Positions 35,232 to 45,617 of a DNA stretch of 64,000 nucleotides are shown in pieces. The DNA is from Bacillus sp. S/N-304-OC-R1 (GTDB lineage: Bacteria > Bacillota > Bacilli > Bacillales > Cytobacillaceae). The position numbers and the translations under genes are program-made. Numbering within the stretch: position 1 is the first letter of the stretch; each line of letters opens with the position of its first letter. Where the stretch lies: assembly GCF_019749375.1 (NCBI RefSeq), contig NZ_JACWFE010000013.1, positions 248,001 to 312,000 of the forward strand, in the 5' to 3' direction. A model generated the notes under the pieces. The model was not told the origin of the DNA, searched no databases, and worked only from the letters and a program-made list of their open reading frames with translations.

Positions 35232-35417
35232 TTGTTCATTCGTCATTTTACTACTATGTTAATAGTGAAAAATTGATATTTCAGTTGTATTCATCTTTCA
35301 GAAAGGATGAAAAATGTGAAGAAATTGTGAAGCATTCCTATCCATTGCTTTTTTTAAAAAAGCAATAATTTAAATCTTGGAATTCTTACCGGCAAGGAAT
35401 CTTGCAAGGAATAGAAT

Positions 35418-35506
35418 GAAATGCGAACGATTACATGAAAAAATGAAAAATAATTCGTGTTTATTAATGTTAATTCTGTTGATTTCTAATGAATAGATGT
35501 TATAAT
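35418..35506 (+). promoter_or_regulatory. Promoter of xpt-pbuX with possible PurR boxes
   Basis: TTGATT (35479-35484), 16-base spacer with extended TGT, and TATAAT (35501-35506). Upstream, AAATGCGAACGATTA (35418-35432) resembles a PurBox (core CGAAC). An inverted TTCGTG core (35454-35459) lies 30 bases further on. The promoter is strong; PurR control is inferred from partial matches and the target genes. Confidence 0.6.
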
Positions 35507-35540
35507 ACTTTTATCGCAAAATAATAATTAAAATTAAATA

Positions 35541-35724
35541 GCTTCACTCATATAATCGCGGGGATAAGGCTCGCAAGTTTCTACCGGATTACCGTAAATA
35601 ATCCGACTATGAGTAAGCAATGATAGGGATACTTTGTATCTCATTTCTTCGTCTTATTCTAAAGTCTGAAGATCATTGCTTCACTCATTTTTGATGTGAA
35701 GTCATTGATTTTCAGGCTTTTTTG
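35541..35724 (+). promoter_or_regulatory. Guanine-class purine riboswitch with transcription terminator
   Basis: The aptamer (about 35541-35620) has P1 arms ACTCATA and TATGAGT, the conserved ATAATCGCGGGGATA, GTTTCTACCGG, CCGTAAATAATCCGACTATG blocks. The base after GA in CCGACTATG is C, the guanine/xanthine specificity position (adenine switches have U). The platform is clear. TGAGTAAGCAATGAT can pair with ATCATTGCTTCACTCA (antiterminator). Alternatively AAGTCTGAA...CTTCAC pairs with GTGAAG...TTTCAGGCTT to form a terminator before a T-run (35662-35724). Ligand binding should lock P1, free the terminator arm and switch xpt-pbuX off. Confidence 0.95.
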
Positions 35725-35764
35725 TTTTGATATCACAGTCTGGAATGACATTAGAGGAGGATAA

Positions 35765-37668
<1,904 letters not shown>

Positions 37669-37672
37669 TGAT

Positions 37673-37702
37673 AAAACCGCCTGCTGGCGGTTTTGTTTTT
37701 TT
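37673..37702 (+). terminator. Terminator after pbuX
   Basis: AAAACCGCC (37673-37681) pairs perfectly with GGCGGTTTT (37686-37694), followed by GTTTTTTT. Confidence 0.9.
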
Positions 37703-37777
37703 GCTGAATAGTATCACACATCCATTCATAGAAAAATATAATGATTTAACCATTTTTACAGGATGTGAACTAGTGGT

Positions 37778-37921
37778 ATGGAAAAGTATTATTGTGACTA
37801 TTGCAGACTTATATATAATCAAGAGGAAATATGTAAAGGCTGTGGCTCCTTAGTGAAGAAGAAAATTAAAATTGAGGTCCAAAAACAGGATAATAACAAC
37901 CATATGCCTGCAACTGATTAA
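37778..37921 (+). CDS. Small zinc-ribbon protein, uncharacterised
   Basis: A 47-residue frame with two CxxC knuckles, CDYC (6-9) and CKGC (19-22), separated by nine residues, followed by a Lys-rich segment (KKKIKIEVQKQ) and a polar tail. This is a treble-clef or zinc-ribbon pattern for one metal ion. GGATGTG or AGTGGT upstream is a weak ribosome site. It lies between the pbuX terminator and the convergent CheX-like gene. I do not recognise the family; paired knuckles in such a short frame argue against chance. Confidence 0.6.
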   Translation: MEKYYCDYCRLIYNQEEICKGCGSLVKKKIKIEVQKQDNNNHMPATD

Positions 37922-37943
37922 ATATAGGCTCCACTAATAATAA

Positions 37944-37970
37944 AAACGGTACTGTTTTATCGTACCGTTT
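37944..37970 (-). terminator. Terminator after the CheX-like gene
   Basis: On the minus strand AAACGGTAC pairs perfectly with GTACCGTTT around a 9-base loop, followed by TTATTATT. The arm overlaps the stop codon of the CheX-like gene. Confidence 0.75.
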
Positions 37971-38424
37971 AGCCAACTTCCACCATCAATACAATCATAA
38001 GGTTTCCTACACCTGAAATCGTTACAGGCAAGCGGAATGCTTTCGTGAAACCATATACCTTTGTTTGACCAACAAGAACTGTTGGAGGGGTAATATCCAT
38101 CTCAAATCCTCTTTGAGAAATATAAGTGGAAATATTGCCGGCAATCATATTTCCAAGCTCACCAGCAAAGGACTCCAGCATCTCACCTTCAAGCGCCATT
38201 CCAAACATTGCTTCCCCGATTTTTCCAAAGACATCGGGATCACCATCAATAATAATACGGCCTCTTGCATCACCAGTCATCCCGATTAATACTCCAATCG
38301 AATGCTGAGTGAACGGCTGTGTAAAGAGAGCTGGTTTTTCTACTTGAATCTCTAATGGAACTACAGCTTTAACAGCCTCAATAGTCCCATTCAAAATATC
38401 GGTCACATTTTTTGTAAGCGACAC
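37969..38424 (-). CDS. CheX-like protein (CheC/CheX/FliY phosphatase family)
   Basis: A 151-residue protein like CheX, with the family motif ESFAGELGNMIAGNIS, where the Glu and Asn of ExxN act in CheY-P dephosphorylation. The second half (RGFEMDITPPTVLVG) is also typical. It stands alone, with no chemotaxis genes nearby, so its partner response regulator is unknown. The frame opens at TTG 38439, but GGGGGAA suits GTG 38424. Substrate and role are inferred from family only. Confidence 0.8.
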   Translation of the reverse strand: MSLTKNVTDILNGTIEAVKAVVPLEIQVEKPALFTQPFTQHSIGVLIGMTGDARGRIIIDGDPDVFGKIGEAMFGMALEGEMLESFAGELGNMIAGNISTYISQRGFEMDITPPTVLVGQTKVYGFTKAFRLPVTISGVGNLMIVLMVEVG

Positions 38425-38599
38425 ACTGCATTCCCCCAAGAATTGAATAGACCTATTTTAACATTTTATTCGAAAAATTATGTTAAAAATATATTAAAAA
38501 TATTGTTTTTATTATATTTTGTTTGTGAAGTTATCATTTAAAAACCATCTTTTACTTATTTGGAAAAGATTTGGTGATGTTTCCTTAAGCGAAAAATTT

Positions 38600-38668
38600 T
38601 ATAATAATAGTGCACAGCAACTCCTTCAAAACGTTAGCTTCCTCAATAAGAGGGAGCTTTTTTTATTT
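38600..38668 (+). promoter_or_regulatory. Possible leader with terminator upstream of bpsA
   Basis: A TATAAT (38600-38605) is followed about 30 bases later by AGCTTCCTC (38636-38644) pairing with GAGGGAGCT (38650-38658) and a T-run of seven. No coding frame ends here, so this looks like a short leader RNA of about 55 nt with an attenuator, or a remnant. The -35 is poor. The rest of the 38425-38777 gap shows nothing else clear. Confidence 0.5.
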
Positions 38669-38777
38669 TAGTCAAGTTTCTTAAATATAACAATTTTCTT
38701 CGAGGAACCTGATTTTGGCGAATATTATGTATGATTTGGGAAAAATTAACGATAAGCCTTATGAAGGAGAGAGGAAA

Positions 38778-39866
38778 ATGCCAGCTATTGTTTCAGTTGC
38801 AGAAGCTATACCTCCAAATATTCTTAAACAGAACGAGGTAATGGATTTTGCACGAGACCTATTTTCTGAGTCATTTAACGATATTGAACGGCTTTTAAAA
38901 GCATTCCATAATGGACAAATTGAAAAACGACATTTTGTGAAAAATCTAGAATGGTACAAAACAGAGAAATCATTTCAGGAAAGAAACCAGACTTATATTG
39001 ACTGTGCAGTAGATCTAGGGGTTGAGGCAATTAATAATTGCTTAATGAGTAAAAACTTCCTAACAAGAAATATCCTATACGATGAAATTGATGCGATTTT
39101 TTTTATTTCCAGCACGGGTATTGCTACCCCCAGTGTCGAGGCAAGAATTATGAATAAACTACCCTTTAATCAACATACAAAGAGAATTCCAATATGGGGA
39201 TTAGGCTGTGCAGGCGGAGCATCTGGGCTTTCGAGGGCATATGAATATTGCCTTGCATATCCAGAAGCAAAGGTATTGGTGCTCGCAATTGAATTATGCA
39301 GTTTAACCTTTCAAAAAAATGACCGCTCAAAAAGCAATTTAATTGGAACGTCGTTATTTGCTGATGGTGTTGCTTGTGCACTCCTTACAGGGGACCGTGC
39401 TGATCGGCACTCTTTTCAGAAGCTGGATGCAGTGCCGGCAGTTCAGCACACTCAATCTACACTTATGCATGATTCTCTCGAAGTCATGGGATGGGAAGTA
39501 AAAAACGAGGGCTTATTTGTTGTATTTTCCAAGGATATACCTTCTATTATAGCGACATGGCTAAAGCCGATTGCTATTGATTTTTTGCACGAATCTCATG
39601 TGGAAATAGATTCTATTTGTCATTTCATTGCCCATCCCGGGGGAAAAAAGGTAATAGATGCGTATCAACATTCATTAGGGTTTTCATCTGATATGACAAA
39701 TATTTCTCTTGATGTTCTTAAGGAGTTTGGAAATATGTCTTCTGCTACGATTTTATACGTGTTAAGAAGATTTATGGAAATTGGAAAAAAAGGCGAATAC
39801 GGTCTTGCTGCGGCATTAGGACCGGGATTTTCTTCGGAAATGCTTCTTTTGAGATGGGAGAATTAG
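38778..39866 (+). CDS. bpsA: Type III polyketide synthase (alkylpyrone synthase)
   Basis: Chalcone-synthase-like enzyme of 362 residues, matching B. subtilis BpsA/BcsA, which condenses fatty acyl-CoA with malonyl-CoA into alkylpyrones. The catalytic triad is Cys144 (GLGCAGGASGL), His286 (AHPGGKKVIDAY) and Asn319 (GNMSSATI). The frame opens at TTG 38715, but AAGGAGAG before ATG 38778 and the usual family length favour the latter. It is followed four bases later by the methyltransferase gene bpsB, forming a two-gene operon. Confidence 0.93.
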   Translation: MPAIVSVAEAIPPNILKQNEVMDFARDLFSESFNDIERLLKAFHNGQIEKRHFVKNLEWYKTEKSFQERNQTYIDCAVDLGVEAINNCLMSKNFLTRNILYDEIDAIFFISSTGIATPSVEARIMNKLPFNQHTKRIPIWGLGCAGGASGLSRAYEYCLAYPEAKVLVLAIELCSLTFQKNDRSKSNLIGTSLFADGVACALLTGDRADRHSFQKLDAVPAVQHTQSTLMHDSLEVMGWEVKNEGLFVVFSKDIPSIIATWLKPIAIDFLHESHVEIDSICHFIAHPGGKKVIDAYQHSLGFSSDMTNISLDVLKEFGNMSSATILYVLRRFMEIGKKGEYGLAAALGPGFSSEMLLLRWEN

Positions 39867-39870
39867 AGAA

Positions 39871-40431
39871 ATGATTTTTTCGATATTTGTTATCTTAATC
39901 ATCATTCAAAGATTAGCTGAATTAGTAATTGCTAAAAGAAATGAGTGCTGGATGAAAAAACAAGGAGCACAGGAATTTGGACAATCACATTATTCATTCA
40001 TCGTCTCTGTACATAGTTTATTTTTTGTTTCGTATATAGCAGAAGTTTTTTTCTTTCATAAAGGGTTGTCTGGGGCATGGCCGATTTTATTGCTGTTATT
40101 TGTCATTACACAAGCAGGGAGGATATGGGCATTAACCTCATTAGGTCCATATTGGAACACGAAGATTATTGTCTTGGCTGACGCAGAAATTATTAAAAAG
40201 GGTCCTTACCGTTTTTTGAAACACCCAAATTATATAATTGTTGCTGCAGAGTTTATTATTATTCCACTATTGTTTCAAGCTTATATAACAGCAGCAATTT
40301 TTACGATTTTAAATTTAATTATATTAGCGATTCGAATTCCTGCTGAAGAACAAGCATTAAATGAATTAGCTGATTATGAGGCAAGTTTTCCCCGAGCATT
40401 AAGCTTCTTAAAGATATTAAAAAAAGTATGA
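39871..40431 (+). CDS. bpsB: Alkylpyrone methyltransferase, ICMT-like membrane protein
   Basis: A 186-residue membrane protein with about four hydrophobic segments and the isoprenylcysteine-carboxyl-methyltransferase C-terminal motif: GPYRFLKHPNYIIV, then RIPAEEQAL. B. subtilis YpbQ/BpsB methylates the hydroxyl of alkylpyrones made by BpsA; the adjacency here supports the same role. It starts right after the bpsA stop with GAGAA as ribosome site. Confidence 0.9.
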   Translation: MIFSIFVILIIIQRLAELVIAKRNECWMKKQGAQEFGQSHYSFIVSVHSLFFVSYIAEVFFFHKGLSGAWPILLLLFVITQAGRIWALTSLGPYWNTKIIVLADAEIIKKGPYRFLKHPNYIIVAAEFIIIPLLFQAYITAAIFTILNLIILAIRIPAEEQALNELADYEASFPRALSFLKILKKV

Positions 40432-40448
40432 CTTTTATCAATATGCTA

Positions 40449-40504
40449 TTGAAAATGATTATCGTTGATGATAAAATTCTAATTGAATTTGAAAATTATT
40501 CTCA
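40449..40504 (+). promoter_or_regulatory. Promoter with two Fur boxes
   Basis: TTGAAA (40449-40454), 17-base spacer, TAAAAT (40472-40477). Box 1 TGAAAATGATTATCG (40450-40464) matches the 7-1-7 Fur consensus at 12 of 14 positions and covers the -35. Box 2 TGAAAATTATTCTCA (40490-40504) matches equally well and lies just after the predicted start. This is a classical iron-repressed arrangement. Confidence 0.8.
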
Positions 40505-40527
40505 TTAACAGAAAGGTGTTGTTACAA

Positions 40528-40620
40528 ATGGTTGCAGTATTTATTGCGGGTACAGTAACAGCCTATGCATTTATTATGAAGCATGTTTTAAATCAAGTTG
40601 GGAAACCACATACAAGATAA
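40528..40620 (+). CDS. 30-residue Fur-controlled membrane-type peptide
   Basis: A 30-codon frame starting at ATG 40528 with AAAGGTG upstream. The first 18 residues are hydrophobic (VAVFIAGTVTAYAFIM); the tail is basic and polar (KHVLNQVGKPHTR). It is embedded in a complete transcription unit: promoter with two Fur boxes upstream and a terminator at 40638. B. subtilis has small Fur-regulated proteins (FbpA, FbpB, FbpC) that help spare iron, but I cannot claim homology. The roughly 180-nt transcript could also act as a regulatory RNA. Confidence 0.65.
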   Translation: MVAVFIAGTVTAYAFIMKHVLNQVGKPHTR

Positions 40621-40637
40621 ATACGGATGAACTACAT

Positions 40638-40668
40638 AACCAGGTGCAAACCTGGTTTTATTTTTTCT
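40638..40668 (+). terminator. Terminator after the Fur-controlled micro-gene
   Basis: AACCAGG (40638-40644) pairs perfectly with CCTGGTT (40651-40657), followed by TTATTTTTT. Confidence 0.85.
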
Positions 40669-40774
40669 CGGAAAGTATACATAAAATATATAGTTCCATA
40701 TTCTAATTATAGGCATTATCAAAAAAATGATTTAGAATAGAAGACAAAATGATTAAACAAGGAGATACGCATTC

Positions 40775-43700
40775 ATGGCTCAAACGGTACTTCACCTAGA
40801 TACTGTTGATTTAACAAAAAGAATTACTGCTTTATATGAATATTTTAATGAAAATCAGGATGCTCAAACAGCGGAAAGAGCGAAAGAACTTGCTTTAAAG
40901 CTTGATAAACAAGAGTATTCTATAGCATTTTGCGGACACTTTTCAGCTGGGAAATCCAGTATGATAAACAAAATTATTGGAGAAAATCTGCTGCCTTCAA
41001 GTCCAATCCCAACTAGCGCCAATTTAGTAAAAATTAAATCCGGCGAGGATTATGCAAAGGTGATCTTTAAAGAAGGTAATCCAAGACTGTATCCGGCACC
41101 ATATGATTATAATAGGGTGAAATCGTATGCGAAGGATGGTGACCAAATTCATTCAATTGAAATAAGCTATTCTGATACAAGCTTACCGAGAAATGCGGTC
41201 ATAATGGATACACCTGGGATTGATTCAACTGATGACGCACACAGAATTGCTACAGAGTCAGCTTTACACTTAGCGGACATCGTGTTTTATGTAATGGATT
41301 ATAATCATGTTCAATCGGAATTAAACTTCTTATTTACAAAGGAGCTTGCAGAAGCAGGTAAGCAGGTTTATTTAATTATTAATATGATTGATAAACATCG
41401 AGAAGAAGAGCTAACCTTTGAGCAGTTTAAACAAAGCGTCAAGGATTCCTTTGCTTCTTGGGGTGTAGTACCAGAAAGAATATTCTTCACAACACTTAAA
41501 GATGAAACTCATAAAGAGAATGAATTCCAAGCTTTGCAGGAATTTATCAATGATAAAATTGCAAATCGTGAGACACTGCTGCCTATGTCAGTGTTTCATT
41601 CACTAAAAAAGCTTGCAAGTGAACATTCAATTTATTTAGAAGAAAAGAATTGGACTGAAATTGAAAAGCATGAAAAAAAATTAGAAGAACTTCCTGAAGA
41701 AGAAAGAGAATCCGTACATGAGAAAGTTCAGGAGCTGGAAGAAAAGCTTGAAGAGATACGATCACATTTAAGAAAAGCAGAAATTGATTTTAATAAGAAA
41801 GTTGACGAAATTTTAGATAATGCCTACTTAATGCCTTTCCAAACGCGTGAGCTTGCAGAAAGGTATATTGAATCATGTCAACCGAATTTTAAGGTAGGGC
41901 TCTTTTTCTCTCGCCAAAAAACAGAGCAGGAAAGGATGAATCGGTTAGAAAGTTTTTACAAGGATTTATCCGAAAAGGTTAATGCACAAATTGACTGGCA
42001 TATTAAAGAGCTTTTAAATAAAGAATTAAAAGCTAATGAGCTTCATGATACTGATTTATTAGCAATGTCACAAAATTTTTATGTCGTTTTTCAGAAAGAA
42101 CTTCTAGCAAGTATAGTGAAGGAAGGCGCGATGCTTTCAGGTGACTATGTACTTCAATATACAAATGATGTTGCTGATGCTATTAAAAAATTAGCCAAGA
42201 AGCATTTACTCGAATTTAAAGAGCTATTCATGAAAGCATTGTCACTAAAGAACGAAAAACATCAAAGCAAGATAGAAAGTGAGTGGCAGCAATATAAGCA
42301 ATATTACGAAGAAATCCAAATGCTAATAGCGTTAAAAGAAAGCCTCCGTTCATCAAAGATAAAAATGGGAGAGCTATTGGAAGGTAAATTCCCGCAACAA
42401 GTTTATGAGGATAAGGTAAAGATATTATTATCAGTTCCGCCCGAGGAAGTAGAGATTGTCCAGGATTCAATAGAAGATGTAAAAGAAACAAAAGCAGAAG
42501 GTAAATTATTTAATGAAGCGGAAAATAATGTGGTTGAACTTGCTGTAAACAAAATAGAGGAAAAGACAGTGGACACTTTAGTTGAAAAATTACTTTTCAC
42601 TGCGAAATCTGTTCAAAATGTCCCTGGATTTAAGAAAATGGCATCAGAGCTGATGCAAAAAGCAGAAAGACTTCAGGATAAGCAATTTACAGTAGCTCTA
42701 TTTGGAGCATTTAGTGCAGGAAAATCTTCCTTTGCAAATGCGTTAATTGGCCATAAGCTTCTGCCGGTTTCACCAAATCCAACGACAGCAGCAATTAACA
42801 AAATCATGCCTGTAAATGAGCTAAATGGCCATGGAACAGTGCTAGTAAAGGTTAAAGCTTCTGATATTTTATTCGATGATGTCAACCGTTCATTGAAAGT
42901 CTTTAATCAAGTAGCAGCTGACTACGATGACGCAATTGTTAAAATCAAAAAGGTTATTTCAAGCACAACAGAGTTTGATCCGAATGAAAAGACACATTTC
43001 GCATTCTTAAATGCTTTCCTAAAAGGGTTTGACTCTTTCCGAGAAATACTTGGAACTATTGTTAAAACCGATTTAGAACAGTTTAGAGACTATGTCGCTA
43101 TTGAAGAGAAATCCTGTTTTGTTGAAATGATTGAAGTATATTATGATTGTGAGCTTACACAAAAGGGAATTACACTCGTCGATACACCTGGAGCAGATTC
43201 CATTAATGCGCGTCACACAGGGGTAGCCTTTGATTATATTAAAAACTCAGATGCTATTCTGTTTGTTACGTATTATAACCATGCTTTCTCGAAAGCAGAT
43301 CGTGAATTCCTTATTCAATTAGGACGTGTTAAGGACTCCTTTGAGCTTGATAAAATGTTCTTTGTTGTTAATGCGATTGATCTTGCGAATAGCGAAGAGG
43401 AAAAGGATTCAGTATTAGAATATGTTAGTGAACAGCTTGTCCAATATGGAATTCGCCGTCCAAATCTCTTCGGACTTTCAAGTCTGCAGGCAATAGTTGA
43501 AAAGCTTGAAAATCAAAAAGCAAAACAATCAAATATTGATCGATTTGAGGAAAGTTTTTATTCATTTATTTCAAATGAACTGATGGAAATCTCCATTACA
43601 GCTGCTGAAATGGCATGGAAGCGTGTATTAGATCAGCTTCGGACATTTATTAAGTCATCACATGAAAATAAGGAAATAAAGGTTCAAAGACGAACTCAGC

Positions 43701-44440
43701 TAGAACAAGAACTAAACACGATTCTTGATCTATTTAAAAATCAGGATTTAGCCATTTTTTCACAGAGGTTAGAACAAGAAGCAGATGAGCTTGTTTTCTA
43801 TATAAAGCAAAGAGTATTTTTACGCTACAATGATTTTATTAAAGAAGCGTTTAATCCAGCTGTATTAAAAGATGACGGACGTAATTTAAAGAAAGCCCTT
43901 CAAGCAGCACTGGAAGATTTCCTGCAAAGCTTTGGCTTTGACTTCGCACAAGAATTAAGGGCGACTACCTTAAGATTAGAGACTTATATAGGAAAGCTAT
44001 GTAATCAGGCTCAGGAAATGCTTTCTCAAAAGGCAGCGGAAATAAATAATGAATTGAGCTTCAGCTCCTATGAATCTAGAAATATGGCAGGAATAGATTT
44101 TGAAACAGCCTTTATCAATGAAGATCGAGCACAGTTTTCAAAAGCTCTTGCTTATTTCAAGAATCCTAAATCATTTTTTGAAAAGAATGAAAGAAAATAT
44201 CTTAGTGATGAGTTAGAGCGCTTAATCCAAATGCCTACAGATAACTACTTGCAATCAGAAGGAAATAAACTAAAAAGTCATTATCATGCAGTATTAAATG
44301 AAGAATACTCACATTTGCTTATGATCTTAACGGAGCAAACGAATGAATACTATGATGGACTTCTAGCAGTTTTAAGAGATGACTTCCCGATCGAGGAGCT
44401 TGAGAGAACTGAAAAAGAAATCACTAATTTCTCTAATTAA
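40775..44440 (+). CDS. dynA: Bacterial dynamin-like protein DynA (tandem GTPase)
   Basis: A 1221-residue membrane-fusing dynamin made of two dynamin units in one chain, as in B. subtilis DynA/YpbR (about 1190 residues), which protects membranes against phage and pore-forming stress. P-loops are at GHFSAGKSS (54-62) and GAFSAGKSS (644-652). Each is followed by a G3 motif DTPG (MDTPGID; VDTPGAD) and long helical stalks (about 290-560 and 930-1221). Strongly Glu/Lys-rich coiled coil lies near 290-345. AAGGAGAT precedes ATG 40775. Followed 9 bases later by a Cys-rich small gene. Confidence 0.95.
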   Translation: MAQTVLHLDTVDLTKRITALYEYFNENQDAQTAERAKELALKLDKQEYSIAFCGHFSAGKSSMINKIIGENLLPSSPIPTSANLVKIKSGEDYAKVIFKEGNPRLYPAPYDYNRVKSYAKDGDQIHSIEISYSDTSLPRNAVIMDTPGIDSTDDAHRIATESALHLADIVFYVMDYNHVQSELNFLFTKELAEAGKQVYLIINMIDKHREEELTFEQFKQSVKDSFASWGVVPERIFFTTLKDETHKENEFQALQEFINDKIANRETLLPMSVFHSLKKLASEHSIYLEEKNWTEIEKHEKKLEELPEEERESVHEKVQELEEKLEEIRSHLRKAEIDFNKKVDEILDNAYLMPFQTRELAERYIESCQPNFKVGLFFSRQKTEQERMNRLESFYKDLSEKVNAQIDWHIKELLNKELKANELHDTDLLAMSQNFYVVFQKELLASIVKEGAMLSGDYVLQYTNDVADAIKKLAKKHLLEFKELFMKALSLKNEKHQSKIESEWQQYKQYYEEIQMLIALKESLRSSKIKMGELLEGKFPQQVYEDKVKILLSVPPEEVEIVQDSIEDVKETKAEGKLFNEAENNVVELAVNKIEEKTVDTLVEKLLFTAKSVQNVPGFKKMASELMQKAERLQDKQFTVALFGAFSAGKSSFANALIGHKLLPVSPNPTTAAINKIMPVNELNGHGTVLVKVKASDILFDDVNRSLKVFNQVAADYDDAIVKIKKVISSTTEFDPNEKTHFAFLNAFLKGFDSFREILGTIVKTDLEQFRDYVAIEEKSCFVEMIEVYYDCELTQKGITLVDTPGADSINARHTGVAFDYIKNSDAILFVTYYNHAFSKADREFLIQLGRVKDSFELDKMFFVVNAIDLANSEEEKDSVLEYVSEQLVQYGIRRPNLFGLSSLQAIVEKLENQKAKQSNIDRFEESFYSFISNELMEISITAAEMAWKRVLDQLRTFIKSSHENKEIKVQRRTQLEQELNTILDLFKNQDLAIFSQRLEQEADELVFYIKQRVFLRYNDFIKEAFNPAVLKDDGRNLKKALQAALEDFLQSFGFDFAQELRATTLRLETYIGKLCNQAQEMLSQKAAEINNELSFSSYESRNMAGIDFETAFINEDRAQFSKALAYFKNPKSFFEKNERKYLSDELERLIQMPTDNYLQSEGNKLKSHYHAVLNEEYSHLLMILTEQTNEYYDGLLAVLRDDFPIEELERTEKEITNFSN

Positions 44441-44449
44441 GGAGTTCTA

Positions 44450-44641
44450 ATGGAGAGTAAATCCTTTCATGCGTGTGCAACCTGCATTCATTTTCAGGCA
44501 GAAAAGATGGAAAGAGGAATCAAATATCACTGCAAGCGTCTAGGCTATGAAACAAAACCAAATTACCAATTTCAGTGCTGGACACCAAAAGAACATGTGA
44601 AAAAGCTGATGAAGAAAAGAATGGGGGAGTTAGAGGAATGA
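44450..44641 (+). CDS. Small Cys-rich protein between dynA and the sulfurtransferase
   Basis: A 63-residue basic protein with four Cys: CATC near the N-terminus, then C in YHCKRLG and C in FQCWTP, spaced like a zinc-binding site. The C-terminus is a charged helix (EHVKKLMKKRMGELEE). AGGAG is five bases before ATG 44450. It is sandwiched in an apparent dynA-(this)-sulfurtransferase operon: 9 bases after dynA and an ATGA overlap with the next gene. Function unknown. Confidence 0.75.
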   Translation: MESKSFHACATCIHFQAEKMERGIKYHCKRLGYETKPNYQFQCWTPKEHVKKLMKKRMGELEE

Positions 44642-45474
44642 GCTTTGTTGTTGAAAAGGAATGGCTGAAAAGCCGTTTAGACATTGAAAATATTAGAATT
44701 GCTGATTGCCGCTTTAATCTTGGTTTATCAGAAGAAGGCTCGAATTTGTATGCAAAGGATCATATACCGGGAGCTGTTTATTTTCATCTTGGCAAAGATC
44801 TTTCTGGCCCTGTTTCAGCACATGGGGGCAGGCATCCCCTACCCGATATAGACGTATTTAAGCAAACCCTGCAAAATGCTGGAATTAGTAATGAAACAAC
44901 TGTTATTGCATATGACGGTGGTGAGGGTTCGTATGAAGCACGACTTTGGTGGCTAATGAAATATGCCGGTCATGAAAATGTATATGTCTTAAATGGCGGT
45001 TACAAAGCGTGGTCTGAAGCTGGATATCCAATCGACAATTCCGTTCCTGAGTATGCAAAAACTGAATTTGAAATTACATTAAATAATGATATTTTTGCCT
45101 CCTATGATGAGGTGAAAAAGGCGGTTGAAGATAAATCTCAAGAAACCATTATTATTGATTCCCGAGAAAGAAAACGTTATTTAGGGGAAGTGGAGCCAAT
45201 TGATAAAAAAGCGGGCCATATTCCAGGAGCAATCAATAAAGTTTGGTTAGAAGGCTATGAAAATGGTTCCTTCAAGTCAAATCATGAGCAATCAGAGAGG
45301 TTTTCCGATATTGCTCCGAACAAGCAAATTATTGTATACTGCGGATCTGGCGTAACAGCCACACCTAATTTCATGGCACTGAAAGCCGCTGGATATCCGA
45401 ATGTAAAGCTATATGCGGGGAGCTTTAGTGATTGGATTTCTTATGACGACAATGAAATTGAAACAGGTGAATAA
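44638..45474 (+). CDS. sseA: 3-mercaptopyruvate/thiosulfate sulfurtransferase, two rhodanese domains
   Basis: A 278-residue tandem rhodanese protein. The C-terminal domain carries the active-site loop CGSGVTA with Cys235; this loop is typical for mercaptopyruvate-type enzymes. The N-terminal domain lacks the catalytic Cys, as usual. Conserved HIPGAVYFHL and GHIPGAIN segments mark the two domains. The frame runs back to 44575 inside the previous gene, but GAGTTAGAGG before ATG 44638 sets the start. The exact substrate is not certain. Confidence 0.85.
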   Translation: MSFVVEKEWLKSRLDIENIRIADCRFNLGLSEEGSNLYAKDHIPGAVYFHLGKDLSGPVSAHGGRHPLPDIDVFKQTLQNAGISNETTVIAYDGGEGSYEARLWWLMKYAGHENVYVLNGGYKAWSEAGYPIDNSVPEYAKTEFEITLNNDIFASYDEVKKAVEDKSQETIIIDSRERKRYLGEVEPIDKKAGHIPGAINKVWLEGYENGSFKSNHEQSERFSDIAPNKQIIVYCGSGVTATPNFMALKAAGYPNVKLYAGSFSDWISYDDNEIETGE

Positions 45475-45482
45475 ATTCACTG

Positions 45483-45522
45483 AGAAATAGCTCTCTTTTT
45501 GGAAGAGCTATTTCTTTTTTTC
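45483..45522 (+). terminator. Terminator after the sulfurtransferase gene
   Basis: AGAAATAGCTCT (45483-45494) pairs perfectly with AGAGCTATTTCT (45504-45515), followed by a T-run. Confidence 0.9.
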
Positions 45523-45617
45523 TGTCGTAATCTTGCATCATGCAAAAGTTAACAGACTCTATCAAGCTTTTCCCATGTTATAATAGATAGCATGAATAAT
45601 GAATAGGAGAGAAGACA

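Noticed and set aside
35055-35276. 73-codon plus-strand frame upstream of the oxidase operon
   Set aside because: Antisense to the IIa-subunit gene, whose own start, ribosome site and sequence are clear.
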